Origin: Flavobacterium sp.
GTDB lineage: Bacteria > Bacteroidota > Bacteroidia > Flavobacteriales > Flavobacteriaceae
Reading direction: 5' to 3'
DNA length: 64,000 nucleotides
Assembly (NCBI GenBank): GCA_023259675.1
Contig: JALRGT010000010.1
Location: 1-64,000, forward strand
Positions 16,440 through 25,984 of this stretch are shown in pieces. Made by a program: the position numbers and the translations under genes. Numbering within the stretch: position 1 is the first letter of the stretch; each line of letters opens with the position of its first letter. The notes under the pieces were generated by a model. It made no database searches and was not told the DNA's origin. It saw only the letters and a program-made list of their open reading frames with translations.

Positions 16440-17270
16440 ATGAACACTTTAAACGACTTGCATAAAATTTCAAGCACATTTTCGAATACCGAAAAAATGC
16501 CGGTTTTGTTTTTGGGACATGGCAGTCCGATGAATGCGATTGAAGAAAATGAGTTTGTGACTGGTTTCCGCAATTTGGCCAAAACATTACCACAGCCTAA
16601 TGCGATTTTGTGTATTTCGGCACATTGGTTTACCAAAGGAACCAAAGTTACTGCCATGGAAATGCCAAGAACCATTCATGATTTTGGTGGTTTTCCGCAA
16701 GCTTTGTTTGACGTACAATATCCTGCTAAAGGCAGTCCTGAATTAGCTGTAGAAACCAAACAGTTATTAGTGCCAACCGAAGTAGAACTCGATGAGCATT
16801 GGGGATTAGATCATGGCGCATGGAGTGTTATTAAACATCTGTATCCAGAGGCCAACGTTCCCGTGATTCAGTTGAGCATCGATTACAGTAAATCGGGTCA
16901 ATACCATTTTGAGTTGGCTCAAAAGTTAAGTGTTTTGAGAACCAAAGGTGTTCTTATTATAGGTAGCGGAAATATTGTGCATAATTTACGCTTGGTCGAT
17001 TTTCAGAATTTCCATAAAGACAATTACGGTTACGATTGGGCAATTGAAGCTAGAGCCACCGTAAATGATTTATTATTGGATGGCAATTTTCAACCCCTAA
17101 TTGATTTTGAAAAACAAAGTAAAGCGATGCAATTAGCCATTCCTACACCAGACCATTTTTTACCTTTATTATATACGTTGGGATTAAAAGATAAAACCGA
17201 AGAATTGAGTTTGTTTAATGATAAGCTTTTGGCGGGTTCATTGAGTATGACTTCAGTGAAGATTATGTAG
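16440..17270 (+). CDS. ygiD: Extradiol ring-cleavage dioxygenase, YgiD (4,5-DOPA dioxygenase) family
   Basis: 276 residues closely following E. coli YgiD: VLFLGHGSPMNAIE, ISAHWFTKGTKVTAME, IHDFGGFPQALFD, WGLDHGAWSVIKHLYP and GSGNIVHNLR. The histidines in these motifs are the metal ligands and catalytic residues of LigB-type dioxygenases. The family opens catechol rings with a non-haem divalent metal; plant and enterobacterial members act on L-DOPA. The ATG at 16440 is preferred over TTG at 16434; a further ATG at 16497 would begin at MPVLFLGHG. The true substrate in this organism is not known. Confidence 0.9.
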   Translation: MNTLNDLHKISSTFSNTEKMPVLFLGHGSPMNAIEENEFVTGFRNLAKTLPQPNAILCISAHWFTKGTKVTAMEMPRTIHDFGGFPQALFDVQYPAKGSPELAVETKQLLVPTEVELDEHWGLDHGAWSVIKHLYPEANVPVIQLSIDYSKSGQYHFELAQKLSVLRTKGVLIIGSGNIVHNLRLVDFQNFHKDNYGYDWAIEARATVNDLLLDGNFQPLIDFEKQSKAMQLAIPTPDHFLPLLYTLGLKDKTEELSLFNDKLLAGSLSMTSVKIM

Positions 17271-17358
17271 GTTGATATTCAATATTTTTTGAAATGGTTT
17301 TTCAAATTAGAATTATAACAGTAATCATAATGACAATTAATAATTAAAATTTAAAATA

Positions 17359-17366
17359 TATCTTTG
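17359..17366 (+). promoter_or_regulatory. Candidate -7 element of kdsB
   Basis: TATCTTTG matches TAnnTTTG, 34 bp before the chosen ATG. A tight palindrome TGCCTCCGAGGCA lies in the short leader. Confidence 0.45.
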
Positions 17367-17400
17367 CCGCTTTGTGCCTCCGAGGCAAAATAAATATCAA

Positions 17401-18132
17401 ATGAAAATAATAGCAGTCCTTCCCGCACGTTATGCCTCAACTCGTTATCATGCTAAATTGATGCAAGATTTAGGAGGTAAAACGGTGATTTTACGTACCT
17501 ATGAAGCCGCCATCAATACAAAATTGTTTGATGATGTTTTTGTGGTTACCGATTCTGATTTAATCTTTAATGAAATTACTTCTCATGGCGGAAAAGCCAT
17601 TATGAGTATCAAAGAACACGAATCGGGGAGTGACCGTATTGCCGAAGCCGTAGAGAATCTCGATGTGGATATTGTGATTAATGTACAAGGTGATGAACCT
17701 TTTATCGATGCAGAATCTTTAGAAAAAGTAATTGAAGTTTTTAAAAAGGATATTGAAAAGAAAGTCGATTTGGCTTCCTTGATGCGCGAAATCACCAATG
17801 AAGACGACATTAATAATCCGAATAATGTGAAAGTAGTAGTGAACCAAAACGGCTTTGCATTGTATTTTTCACGTTCTGTCATACCTTATCCAAGAGAGAA
17901 AAATGTAGGTGTTCGCTACATGCAACACATCGGAGTGTATGCTTTTAGAAAACAAGCTTTAATGGACTTTTACCATTTACCCATGAAATCATTGGAAGCA
18001 TCGGAAAAACTGGAACAATTGCGTTATCTGGAATTTGGAAAACAAATCAAAATGATAGAAACAACTCATGTCGGGATCGGGATCGATACGATTGAAGACA
18101 TGGAGAAAGCAAGAAAGATGCTTTTGAAATAA
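17401..18132 (+). CDS. kdsB: 3-deoxy-manno-octulosonate cytidylyltransferase
   Basis: Activates Kdo as CMP-Kdo for lipopolysaccharide inner core synthesis. 243 residues, the family length. Motifs: [17 protein letters not shown] (nucleotide loop), [26 protein letters not shown] and the C-terminal [14 protein letters not shown]. The ATG at 17401 starts directly with the first strand ([10 protein letters not shown]), so the in-frame GTG at 17374 is rejected; it also lies at the predicted transcript start. A strong terminator follows. Confidence 0.95.
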   Translation: MKIIAVLPARYASTRYHAKLMQDLGGKTVILRTYEAAINTKLFDDVFVVTDSDLIFNEITSHGGKAIMSIKEHESGSDRIAEAVENLDVDIVINVQGDEPFIDAESLEKVIEVFKKDIEKKVDLASLMREITNEDDINNPNNVKVVVNQNGFALYFSRSVIPYPREKNVGVRYMQHIGVYAFRKQALMDFYHLPMKSLEASEKLEQLRYLEFGKQIKMIETTHVGIGIDTIEDMEKARKMLLK

Positions 18133-18157
18133 TATTTAAATTCTAATTTAAAAAATC

Positions 18158-18194
18158 AAAGCTCCTAACTTTTTAAAGATTAGGAGCTTTTTTT
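18158..18194 (+). terminator. Intrinsic terminator after kdsB
   Basis: An 11-bp stem (AAAGCTCCTAA with TTAGGAGCTTT, 18158-18168 and 18180-18190) followed by T's. It also serves the convergent efflux operon ending at 18219. Confidence 0.88.
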
Positions 18195-18218
18195 GTTTTA
18201 AAAACTAAATTATAATTC

Positions 18219-19628
18219 TTATTGCCATCCGCCACCTAAGGCTTTGTAAAGTTGAATGATGGCTTTGTATTGTTGGAATTTATTATCCACTAAACTTAAT
18301 TCAGCATTCAACGAATCATTTTTGGCGGTTAACACCTCTAAATAATTAGCTAAACCGTAAACCAATAATTCGTCTGAATAATTGCTGGCTTTTTTCAAAG
18401 CGTCGGCTTGCTTTTCTCTAATGGAAATTTTGTTGGTTTCATTATTATATTGCGCTAAGGCATCTGAAACTTCTTTGCCCGCTTTTAATAATGATTGTTC
18501 AAATTGAATAAATGCTTTTTCCTGATTGGCTTTGGCTATTTCATATTTGGTTTTTATTTGCCTTTGATTGAAAATAGGTTGTGTTAAACCTGTAACTACA
18601 TTGGCAAATATAGAATTGGCACTAAACCATTCTTTCAAATCGACACTTTGAAGACCGCCTGCAGCCGTAACTTTCAAACTCGGATAAAAACTACTTTTAG
18701 CGACATTGGTCAGTTCAAAATTAGAAACTAAATTATATTCTGCCGCAATAACATCTGGTCTATTTCTTAACAAATTGGCCGGTACGCCTAATGTGATGGT
18801 CGGTTGTAATTTTTGGGCATCAAAAGTACTGCGATCAATTTTGCCTGAAGGCTCTCCCAAAAGCGTACTAAGTGTGTTTTCAAGAATAATAATGCTGTTT
18901 TTTAAATCGGCAATAATAATCTCGGTAGCATATTTTTGAGCTTCGGTTTGTTTGACGCCAACTTCGGTGACATTTCCCGCTTTTTTTAATGCCAAAATCG
19001 TTTCGATACTTTTGTTTCTATTGATTAAAGTTTCTTCGGCTACTTTTATTTGTGCATCAACCGATAGAAGTTGGTAATAAGTCGAGGCAATATCAGCAAT
19101 TAAAGCTGTTTTTATAGCTTGATTGGCTGCTGTCGATTGCAAATAGGAGGCATTGGCCGCACGTTTATTGCTTCTTATTTTTCCCCAAATATCCGCTTCC
19201 CAAGAAAGGTTTCCAGACAATTGGTATTGATCCGTAACTAAATTTCGCAAAAAAGATCCCGACTGACTGTTTTTGGAAGTTTTAATATGAGTCCAATCTG
19301 TACCTACAGCCAGGCTAGGGAAGTAGCCCGCTTTTCCTTGTTTCATCGTGGCCTGTGCAGCAGCAATATTTTGCATGGCAATACGGATGTCTAGATTATT
19401 CTCCAACCCTTTGGTTATATACCCTTGTAAAATAGGGTCGGTAAATATTTTATTCCAAGAGACATTGGCCATTGAAATAGTGTCCGTAGACATTACTTCA
19501 TTTCGATACAAATTTTCTGTTTTTAATTCTGGACGTTTGTAATCTTTGGCTACAAAACACGATTGCATTAATAGTGCAATACCTCCAAGGAGAGCGATTC
19601 TATATATATTGTTTTTCATTGTCATCAT
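18219..19628 (-). CDS. RND efflux outer-membrane factor (TolC/OprM-type lipoprotein)
   Basis: 469 residues of the NodT family of outer-membrane efflux lipoproteins. A lipobox (LLMQSC, Cys24) follows a signal sequence; YKRPEL after it is typical. Two repeated outer-membrane-efflux halves are visible, with NLDIRIAMQNIAAAQA and GVPANLLRNRPDVIAAE marking the start of each coiled-coil hairpin. It forms the trimeric exit duct of the pump. The ATG abuts the stop codon of the transporter gene, and ATG codons at positions 1, 2 and 4 make the exact start uncertain. Confidence 0.93.
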   Translation of the reverse strand: MMTMKNNIYRIALLGGIALLMQSCFVAKDYKRPELKTENLYRNEVMSTDTISMANVSWNKIFTDPILQGYITKGLENNLDIRIAMQNIAAAQATMKQGKAGYFPSLAVGTDWTHIKTSKNSQSGSFLRNLVTDQYQLSGNLSWEADIWGKIRSNKRAANASYLQSTAANQAIKTALIADIASTYYQLLSVDAQIKVAEETLINRNKSIETILALKKAGNVTEVGVKQTEAQKYATEIIIADLKNSIIILENTLSTLLGEPSGKIDRSTFDAQKLQPTITLGVPANLLRNRPDVIAAEYNLVSNFELTNVAKSSFYPSLKVTAAGGLQSVDLKEWFSANSIFANVVTGLTQPIFNQRQIKTKYEIAKANQEKAFIQFEQSLLKAGKEVSDALAQYNNETNKISIREKQADALKKASNYSDELLVYGLANYLEVLTAKNDSLNAELSLVDNKFQQYKAIIQLYKALGGGWQ

Positions 19629-22600
19629 CTAAAATTTAACATCTGATTCATCAATTGGAGTAGGTAGTGGTTTTGTTGATATTTTTTCCTGTAAATTTTG
19701 GAAAACAATGAATAAAACCGGAATCACAAATACACCTAAAATAGTTCCAATTAACATTCCTCCAATGGCTCCGATTCCAATAGAATTATTTCCTAATGCT
19801 CCAGCTCCTTGGGCTAACATTAGAGGTAATAATCCAAAGATAAAGGCAAACGAGGTCATCAAAATTGGGCGTAAACGGGCTACGGCACCTTGTATGGCCG
19901 CTTGTGTAACACTATGGCCTTTTCTTCTTGCATCGGCTGAAAACTCGACAATCAAAATGGCATTCTTGGCTAATAATCCAATAAGCATGATGAGTGTAAT
20001 TTGCAGGTAAATATTATTACTTGCATTAAATAAATAGGCAAAAATGTATGCTCCCGCTAAACCAATAGGTAAAGAAAATAATACTGCAAGAGGAAGGATG
20101 TAACTTTCATATTGTGCTGCTAATAAGAAATACACAAAGACTAAACACAATAGGAAAATAAACAAGGTCTGTCCACCGGCACTAATTTCTTCACGGGTCA
20201 TTCCTGAAAATTCATAACCGTATCCTAGCGGTAATTTCTGACTGGCCACTTCTTCGACAGCTTTAATGGCATCTCCAGAGCTATAGCCATCGTTTGGAGT
20301 TCCAGTTATTTTTACGGAAGTAAACAAGTTGAAACGTGCAATGGATTGAGGTCCAAATACTTTTTCTAAAGTCACAAACTGTGAAATAGGAGCCATTTGG
20401 CCGTTTTTATTTCTAACCAATACTTTATTTAATGATTCTGGATTACTTCTGAATTCAGGATCCGATTGGTAAACCACTCGGTATTGTTTCCCAAATTTGT
20501 TAAAGTTAGAGGCATAGACACCTCCATAATACCCTTGCATTGTTCCTAAAACATCAGTAACAGTTAAGCCAGATTTTTTAATGGCTGCCACATTCAAATT
20601 AATACGATACTGAGGAAAATTAGGCGAAAATGAAGTTGCTGCATATTTTATCTCCGGACGATTATTCAGTGCTTCCAAAAATTTATTATTGACTTCACTT
20701 AACTCTTGAATTGTTCCTCCTTTTTGATCTTGTAATTGAAGTTCAAAACCGGTGGAAAAACCAAAACCAACAAGGGTTGGTCGTGCAAAATAGAGCACTT
20801 TTGCATCTTTGACTGATGCTGTCCGTTTAAATAATTCTTTAACAATGGCTGTTACGTCTTGATTAGCTTCTTTACGTTGAGCCCACGGTTTCAATTTTAC
20901 AATTACCATTCCGTAGTTACTACCGGTACCACTAATTATACTTCGGCCTGAAATACGAAGTATTTCTTGAATTTCAGGAATATCTTTGATTTTATTTTCA
21001 ACCTGTAATAGTACTTTTTCTGTTTTTTCCAAAGAAGTTCCGGGTGCAAGTGAAACATCAGAAAAGATAGCACCTGTATCCTCATTAGGTACAAAAGTTT
21101 TAGGTGTGATGTTTATTAATAAAATATAAATTCCGGCGAAAATGGCTATTCCTAAAAAAGCCAACCATTTACGTTTGACAAAGAACTGAACTGATTTTTT
21201 GTATTTAGCGGTTGTTGCTTCAAAGCCGACATTAAATGCCGTATAAAAACGTTCTAAAAATCCTTTTTTATTTTTTTCTCCATGATTCTTCAAGAAAATA
21301 GCACACAAAGCAGGAGATAGTGTCAACGCGTTAATGGCCGATAAAATAATTGAAATTGCTAAAGTCAATCCAAACTGTTTATAGAAAACTCCTGCTGAAC
21401 CACTAATGAAAGAAACGGGAATAAAAACAGCCGACATGACTAATGTGATGGAAATAATAGCACTACTAATATCATTCATAGCACTATGTGCTGCTTTTTT
21501 AGGATCATGTTCCCCAGCTTCCATTTTGGCATGGACGGCTTCCACAACCACAATGGCATCATCCACTACAATTCCTACGGCCAGAACTAAGGCAAATAAT
21601 GTTAACAAGTTGATTGTAAAACCAAATAAATTTAGGAAAAAGAAAGTTCCCACAATGGCTACCGGTACAGAAATAGCGGGGATTAGTGTCGATCTCCAAT
21701 CTTGTAAAAAGATGAAAACCACAATAAACACCAATATAAAGGCTTCTATCAAAGTGTGAATTACTTTTGAAATGGATTCATCCAAGAAATCATTGGCATT
21801 AATTAAGGTAGTATATTTTACTCCTTTAGGAAAATTAACGGCTGATTGTTCCAATACTTTTAAAGAACCTTCGATAACTTCCTGTGCATTGGAACCCGCT
21901 GTTTGAGCAACAGCTACGGCTACTGATTGATTTCCGTTAGTAAGTGTATTACTGGCATAATTTACGGCTCCTAATTCAATTCGGGCAACATCTCCCAATT
22001 TAAGGATTTCTCCATTTTCGGTGGAGCGAACCACAATTTCTTCAAATTCTTTTGAGTTTTGTAATCGCCCTTTGTATTTTAAGGTGTATTGAAAAGATTG
22101 GTTGCTATTTTCTCCCAATTGCCCGGGTGCAGCCTCAATATTTTGCTCTGCTAAAAGTGCAGTTATATCAGAAGGGACTAGGCCATAAGCTCCCATTACA
22201 TCTGGCTTAAGCCAAATACGCATGGAATAGTCTTTCTGACCAAAAATCATTGCTTCTCCTACACCTGCAACACGTTTTATTTTTGGTAAAATATTGATGT
22301 TGGCATAGTTTTGAAGAAAAGTCATGTCATAATCAGGATTTTCACTATATAAAGAGAAAATCAAAATATTATCACTTTGTCTTTTCGATGTTGTAACTCC
22401 AGCTCTGGTAACTTCCTGTGGTAATAAAGACGTGGCACGTGACACTCTATTTTGCACATTTACCGCGGCTAAATCAGGATTAGTTCCTAATTTAAAATAT
22501 ATATTAATCGATGCCGAACCATCATTGTTAGATGAAGAGGTCATGTAAGTCATGTCTTCAACACCATTGATTTGTTCCTCTAAAGGAATTACTACCGAGT

Positions 22601-22775
22601 TCATTACTACTTCGGCACTGGCTCCTTGATAATTTGCGGATACCGATACGGTTGGTGGCGCTATTTCTGGGTATTGTGAAACGGGAAGCGAGATTAACCC
22701 TAATATTCCCAATATAACGATGATAATAGATATCACCGTTGACAATACCGGTCTGTCAATAAATTTTGAAAACAT
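19629..22775 (-). CDS. RND efflux transporter, HAE1 (AcrB) family
   Basis: 1048 residues, the full AcrB length, with 12 predicted membrane helices and two large periplasmic loops. FIDRPVLSTVISIIIVILG opens TM1; the proton-relay Asp-Asp pair is in VLAVGIVVDDAIVVVEA (TM4), and GFTINLLTLFALVLAVG precedes it. The PN1/PN2 loop contains SANYQGASAEVV. The protein uses the proton gradient to expel hydrophobic and amphiphilic compounds. It is the second gene of the operon after the adaptor. Confidence 0.97.
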   Translation of the reverse strand: MFSKFIDRPVLSTVISIIIVILGILGLISLPVSQYPEIAPPTVSVSANYQGASAEVVMNSVVIPLEEQINGVEDMTYMTSSSNNDGSASINIYFKLGTNPDLAAVNVQNRVSRATSLLPQEVTRAGVTTSKRQSDNILIFSLYSENPDYDMTFLQNYANINILPKIKRVAGVGEAMIFGQKDYSMRIWLKPDVMGAYGLVPSDITALLAEQNIEAAPGQLGENSNQSFQYTLKYKGRLQNSKEFEEIVVRSTENGEILKLGDVARIELGAVNYASNTLTNGNQSVAVAVAQTAGSNAQEVIEGSLKVLEQSAVNFPKGVKYTTLINANDFLDESISKVIHTLIEAFILVFIVVFIFLQDWRSTLIPAISVPVAIVGTFFFLNLFGFTINLLTLFALVLAVGIVVDDAIVVVEAVHAKMEAGEHDPKKAAHSAMNDISSAIISITLVMSAVFIPVSFISGSAGVFYKQFGLTLAISIILSAINALTLSPALCAIFLKNHGEKNKKGFLERFYTAFNVGFEATTAKYKKSVQFFVKRKWLAFLGIAIFAGIYILLINITPKTFVPNEDTGAIFSDVSLAPGTSLEKTEKVLLQVENKIKDIPEIQEILRISGRSIISGTGSNYGMVIVKLKPWAQRKEANQDVTAIVKELFKRTASVKDAKVLYFARPTLVGFGFSTGFELQLQDQKGGTIQELSEVNNKFLEALNNRPEIKYAATSFSPNFPQYRINLNVAAIKKSGLTVTDVLGTMQGYYGGVYASNFNKFGKQYRVVYQSDPEFRSNPESLNKVLVRNKNGQMAPISQFVTLEKVFGPQSIARFNLFTSVKITGTPNDGYSSGDAIKAVEEVASQKLPLGYGYEFSGMTREEISAGGQTLFIFLLCLVFVYFLLAAQYESYILPLAVLFSLPIGLAGAYIFAYLFNASNNIYLQITLIMLIGLLAKNAILIVEFSADARRKGHSVTQAAIQGAVARLRPILMTSFAFIFGLLPLMLAQGAGALGNNSIGIGAIGGMLIGTILGVFVIPVLFIVFQNLQEKISTKPLPTPIDESDVKF

Positions 22776-22796
22776 AATGTGCTATTTAATCAATTG

Positions 22797-23918
22797 TTAC
22801 TTAGTTGATTTGTCATTTTTAGAATTGATTATTGTCGCATAATCAACTAATTCAGGATTGATTGCTGTTCCCTCGGTAACAATACCCACTCCTTCAATAA
22901 GAATTTTATCGTTTACATTTAGTCCTTTATCAACGACGTAATATTGTCCCCCTGGTACTGCACGAACTTCAACCGGAACAGCTTTAACTTTATTGCCTTT
23001 ATCCACAATAAGGGCAATGCGTTTATCTTGTAATTCTAAAGTAGCATTTTGAGGAATTAAAATAACATCTGTTAAATTTGTTGGAATTTGGATCGTTCCG
23101 CTTCCTCCGGAACGAAGTAATTTGTCAGTATTCGGAAAACTTGCCCTTACATTAAAGGAACCGGTTTGTGTATTGGCTTGTCCACTAAAAGTTTCAATTT
23201 TTCCTTTGTACTCGTATTCCATTCCATTACTTAAAATCAAGTTTACTGCTGCCATTTTAGCAATCTTTTCTTGAAAAGTTTTCCCTGCTGCATTCATCAT
23301 AATATCCAACTGTTGTTTTTCATTCATAGAAAAATAAGCATAAATAGTACTGACATCTGAAATTCGAGTTAAAGGTTCGGCGGTTTGACTGCTCACATAA
23401 CTCCCAAGTCGTAACGGTAAAGTACCCACTATACCATTTACGGGGCTTTTTATGGTCGCATAATTAATTCGGGCAACAATACTTTGATAAGTGCTTTTGG
23501 CACTAGCTAAATTTGCCTTGGCTGTTTCTAATTGTACATCACTAATAATGTTACGTTCCACTAATGGAATTAGTCGGTTTACCTCGACTTGTGCCGCAGC
23601 GACTTTTGCTTTTGCTGCTCCGGCTTCTTGTGTTGCTGTTTGGGTCTCCAATTTAAAAAGTAATTGTCCTTTTTTGACTTCTTGCCCTTCTTGAACATAT
23701 ATTTTTTCGATATAGCCATCTACTTTTGCACGGATATCAATATCAGTAACCCCTTCCAAGCTGGTAGGATATTCTGCTAATAAAGTAGTATTGGCCTCCG
23801 CAATTTGCATTACTTTATAGGGCATTACGGCAGGACCAGATTGCTCTGCCTTTTTTTGATTGCAAGATAGCAAGCTAATCGATAAAATAATTGAGCTTAT
23901 AAAATATATCTTTTTCAT
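22797..23918 (-). CDS. RND efflux periplasmic adaptor (AcrA-type lipoprotein)
   Basis: 373 residues. Lipobox SLLSC with Cys19, then the barrel-sandwich lipoyl region (VDGYIEKIYVQEGQEVKKGQLLFKLE), a short alpha-hairpin (AKVAAAQVEVNRLIPLVERNII), a beta-barrel domain and a membrane-proximal domain. It joins the inner-membrane pump to the outer-membrane duct. It is followed 21 bp later by the transporter gene and preceded 9 bp earlier by the regulator. Confidence 0.95.
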   Translation of the reverse strand: MKKIYFISSIILSISLLSCNQKKAEQSGPAVMPYKVMQIAEANTTLLAEYPTSLEGVTDIDIRAKVDGYIEKIYVQEGQEVKKGQLLFKLETQTATQEAGAAKAKVAAAQVEVNRLIPLVERNIISDVQLETAKANLASAKSTYQSIVARINYATIKSPVNGIVGTLPLRLGSYVSSQTAEPLTRISDVSTIYAYFSMNEKQQLDIMMNAAGKTFQEKIAKMAAVNLILSNGMEYEYKGKIETFSGQANTQTGSFNVRASFPNTDKLLRSGGSGTIQIPTNLTDVILIPQNATLELQDKRIALIVDKGNKVKAVPVEVRAVPGGQYYVVDKGLNVNDKILIEGVGIVTEGTAINPELVDYATIINSKNDKSTK

Positions 23919-23927
23919 AGGGGAATA

Positions 23928-24425
23928 TTATTTATTAGATTGATTTAAGGTTTCTATTTTTTTGAATTCAGCAATAGTTTGCAAAAGTGATTTTTCAACT
24001 TCTTGTAGATGTTTTTTATATGATTTTATATTTTCCAGATTGCATTTTTCTTCTGAACAAGAAGCAGTTTTTTCCCGGTACTGTAAAATCTTATCGGTTA
24101 TAAAATTTTCAGATTCCAAAAATTTTAAATAGTTTGATAATCTATCACTTAAGTTAGCTGATTTAAAGTATTTTTTTCGATCACCAACTTTTGTGAAATA
24201 ATTGATTTTCTCCATTTTCAGGAGTAAATTTAGATTCGTTGATATCGAACTTTTACTAGCGCATAATTTCTCTACCAAAGTTTCAAAAGTTAAACCTGAT
24301 TTGCATCCATCGACAATTAAAAGACCTATAATTCTCCCAGCTAAGGGAGGGATTTGATATAAAGATTCAAAGTGAATGCCGAAGATTTCGATCAATTCAT
24401 CTTTTTCTTTTTGTATGTTATCCAT
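23928..24425 (-). CDS. GbsR/MarR-type transcriptional regulator of the efflux operon
   Basis: 165 residues. A winged helix-turn-helix at about 30-90 (LAGRIIGLLIVDGCKSGLTFETLVEKLCASKSSIS and a basic wing GDRKKYFK) is typical of the GbsR branch of MarR-like regulators; the C-terminal half is a helical dimerisation segment. Cys41, Cys55, Cys123 and Cys128 (the last two in CSEEKC) could sense thiol-reactive compounds or a metal; this is inference. As first gene of the operon it most likely represses its own promoter, where a palindrome is present. Confidence 0.88.
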   Translation of the reverse strand: MDNIQKEKDELIEIFGIHFESLYQIPPLAGRIIGLLIVDGCKSGLTFETLVEKLCASKSSISTNLNLLLKMEKINYFTKVGDRKKYFKSANLSDRLSNYLKFLESENFITDKILQYREKTASCSEEKCNLENIKSYKKHLQEVEKSLLQTIAEFKKIETLNQSNK

Positions 24426-24438
24426 GATAATTTTTTTG

Positions 24439-24479
24439 CAAATTTATAACTGGTTCGCTAAATACCGAACTAATCGAAC
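24439..24479 (-). promoter_or_regulatory. Efflux operon promoter with palindromic operator candidate
   Basis: The minus strand carries TAAATTTG (24446-24439), 14 bp before the regulator ATG. Just upstream is GTTCG-N8-CGAAC (24453-24470) and a third CGAAC half-site at 24475-24479. The half-sites cover the place where the -33 TTG should be, which is absent. A repressor bound there would block polymerase. Confidence 0.55.
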
Positions 24480-24598
24480 TTAATTTTATGTTAATTTTAT
24501 CCGAATTGTTTTATTCACAATGAAAGCCACAATAAAAAACGATTTATAAAGGAAGGCTAGTACAAAAAAACACTTTAAAAAATAAAATCTAATTTGAT

Positions 24599-24606
24599 TA
24601 TATTTG
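24599..24606 (+). promoter_or_regulatory. Candidate -7 element of the HD-domain gene
   Basis: TATATTTG, consensus match, with the start codon about 18 bp downstream. No clear TTG at the proper distance. Confidence 0.45.
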
Positions 24607-24624
24607 CACACAAAATAACCTATA

Positions 24625-25854
24625 GTGACTCAAATTAATAAGCTTAAAATATTTAACGATCCTATTTACGGGTTTATAACGTTACCAAATCCTTTAATTT
24701 ACGACTTAGTTCAGCATCCTTATTTTCAAAGACTAAGGCGTATTTCTCAAATGGGATTATCCTATTTAGTTTATCCGGGAGCCAATCATACCCGTTTTCA
24801 TCATGCTTTGGGGTGCATGCATTTGATGCAAAAAGCGGTTGATGTATTGCGTTTTAAAGGGGTGACCATTTCTGTTGAAGAAGAAAATGCGCTTTACATT
24901 GCTATTTTATTGCATGATATCGGTCATGGTCCGTTTTCGCATGCCATGGAAAAAAGTATTGTTGAGGGAGTACACCATGAAGAAATTTCAATGCTTTTTA
25001 TGCATCAACTCAATAAAGAATTTGATGGGCAGTTGAGCTTGGCAATTCAAGTTTTTGAAGGTGATTACCATCGAAAATTTATGTTGCAATTGATTTCCAG
25101 TCAATTGGATATGGATCGAATGGATTATCTAAAACGAGACAGTTTTTATTCGGGAGTTTCAGAAGGGAACATCAATTCGGAGCGACTTATTCAAATGATG
25201 AATGTGGTCGATGATTTTTTGGTAATTGAAGAAAAAGGAATTTATTCAGTCGAAAAATTCTTGATGTCCAGAAGATTAATGTATTGGCAAGTGTATTTGC
25301 ATAAAACTAGTTTGGTGGCCGAATTGATTTTGACGAAAATATTAAAACGCGCCAAAGAATTGACTTTGAAGGGAGTTGTCTTACCTTGCAGTATGCCTCT
25401 ACAGTTTTTTTTAAACAACAAAATAACTGCGGATATTTTTGATGCGGCTACCTTGGATTTGTTTTCTCAACTGGATGATTTTGATGTGATTTCCGCACTG
25501 AAAGCTTGGCAAAAGAATGAGGATTTTATTCTTTCTTCTCTGAGTAAGATGATTATCAATAGAGATTTATTAAAAATTAAATTGACCCATGAAAAAGGGG
25601 AGACGGATGAATTATTGCCTTTAAAAGAGCGTTTTGCCCAAGTAAATAATATCAGTGTTGCTGAAACCAGTTTTTTTATTTTTAAAGGAAAAATTAAAAA
25701 CCAAGGGTACAGTAAAGTTGCTGAACCGATACGAATTTTGAAAAAAGACAGAACGATAGAAGATGTCATAGAATCTTCTGACCAGCTGAATTTAAAATCA
25801 TTATCAAAATCGGTTACTAAATACTATAACTGTTTTCCAAAACAACTGGTATAA
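24625..25854 (+). CDS. HD-domain phosphohydrolase (dNTPase/SAMHD1-like)
   Basis: 409 residues with the HD metal ligands in TRFHHALGCMHL, LLHDIGHGPFSHAME and DMDRMDYLKRDSFYSG. This pattern is typical of the dGTPase/SAMHD1-like branch, which cleaves dNTPs to nucleoside and triphosphate; HD proteins can also act on other nucleotides. It starts with GTG at 24625, about 12 nt after the predicted transcription start. In Bacteroidota this gene commonly precedes lpxD, as it does here. Substrate not shown by sequence. Confidence 0.87.
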   Translation: MTQINKLKIFNDPIYGFITLPNPLIYDLVQHPYFQRLRRISQMGLSYLVYPGANHTRFHHALGCMHLMQKAVDVLRFKGVTISVEEENALYIAILLHDIGHGPFSHAMEKSIVEGVHHEEISMLFMHQLNKEFDGQLSLAIQVFEGDYHRKFMLQLISSQLDMDRMDYLKRDSFYSGVSEGNINSERLIQMMNVVDDFLVIEEKGIYSVEKFLMSRRLMYWQVYLHKTSLVAELILTKILKRAKELTLKGVVLPCSMPLQFFLNNKITADIFDAATLDLFSQLDDFDVISALKAWQKNEDFILSSLSKMIINRDLLKIKLTHEKGETDELLPLKERFAQVNNISVAETSFFIFKGKIKNQGYSKVAEPIRILKKDRTIEDVIESSDQLNLKSLSKSVTKYYNCFPKQLV

Positions 25855-25880
25855 ATCAACATTTAAAATCTATTTTTTTA

Positions 25881-25888
25881 TATTTTTG
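25881..25888 (+). promoter_or_regulatory. Candidate -7 element upstream of the lpxD operon
   Basis: TATTTTTG matches TAnnTTTG and would start transcription near 25894, giving lpxD a leader of about 90 nt. Confidence 0.45.
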
Positions 25889-25893
25889 TCAGA

Positions 25894-25983
25894 ATGAAAC
25901 AAGAAAAACAATTTTTTGAAAAGTTCAGAGAACTGCAAACTGCGAGTTCCATCTTTTACTTTAATATAAAAAGTATTCAATAA
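25894..25983 (+). CDS. Possible 29-residue small ORF upstream of lpxD
   Basis: ATG at 25894 opens a 29-codon frame rich in Lys, Glu and Phe (MKQEKQFFEKFRELQ) that stops 1 nt before the lpxD ATG. It begins at the predicted transcription start, so it would be leaderless. It may simply be the lpxD leader; there is no independent sign that it is translated. Confidence 0.2.
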   Translation: MKQEKQFFEKFRELQTASSIFYFNIKSIQ

Positions 25984-25984
25984 G

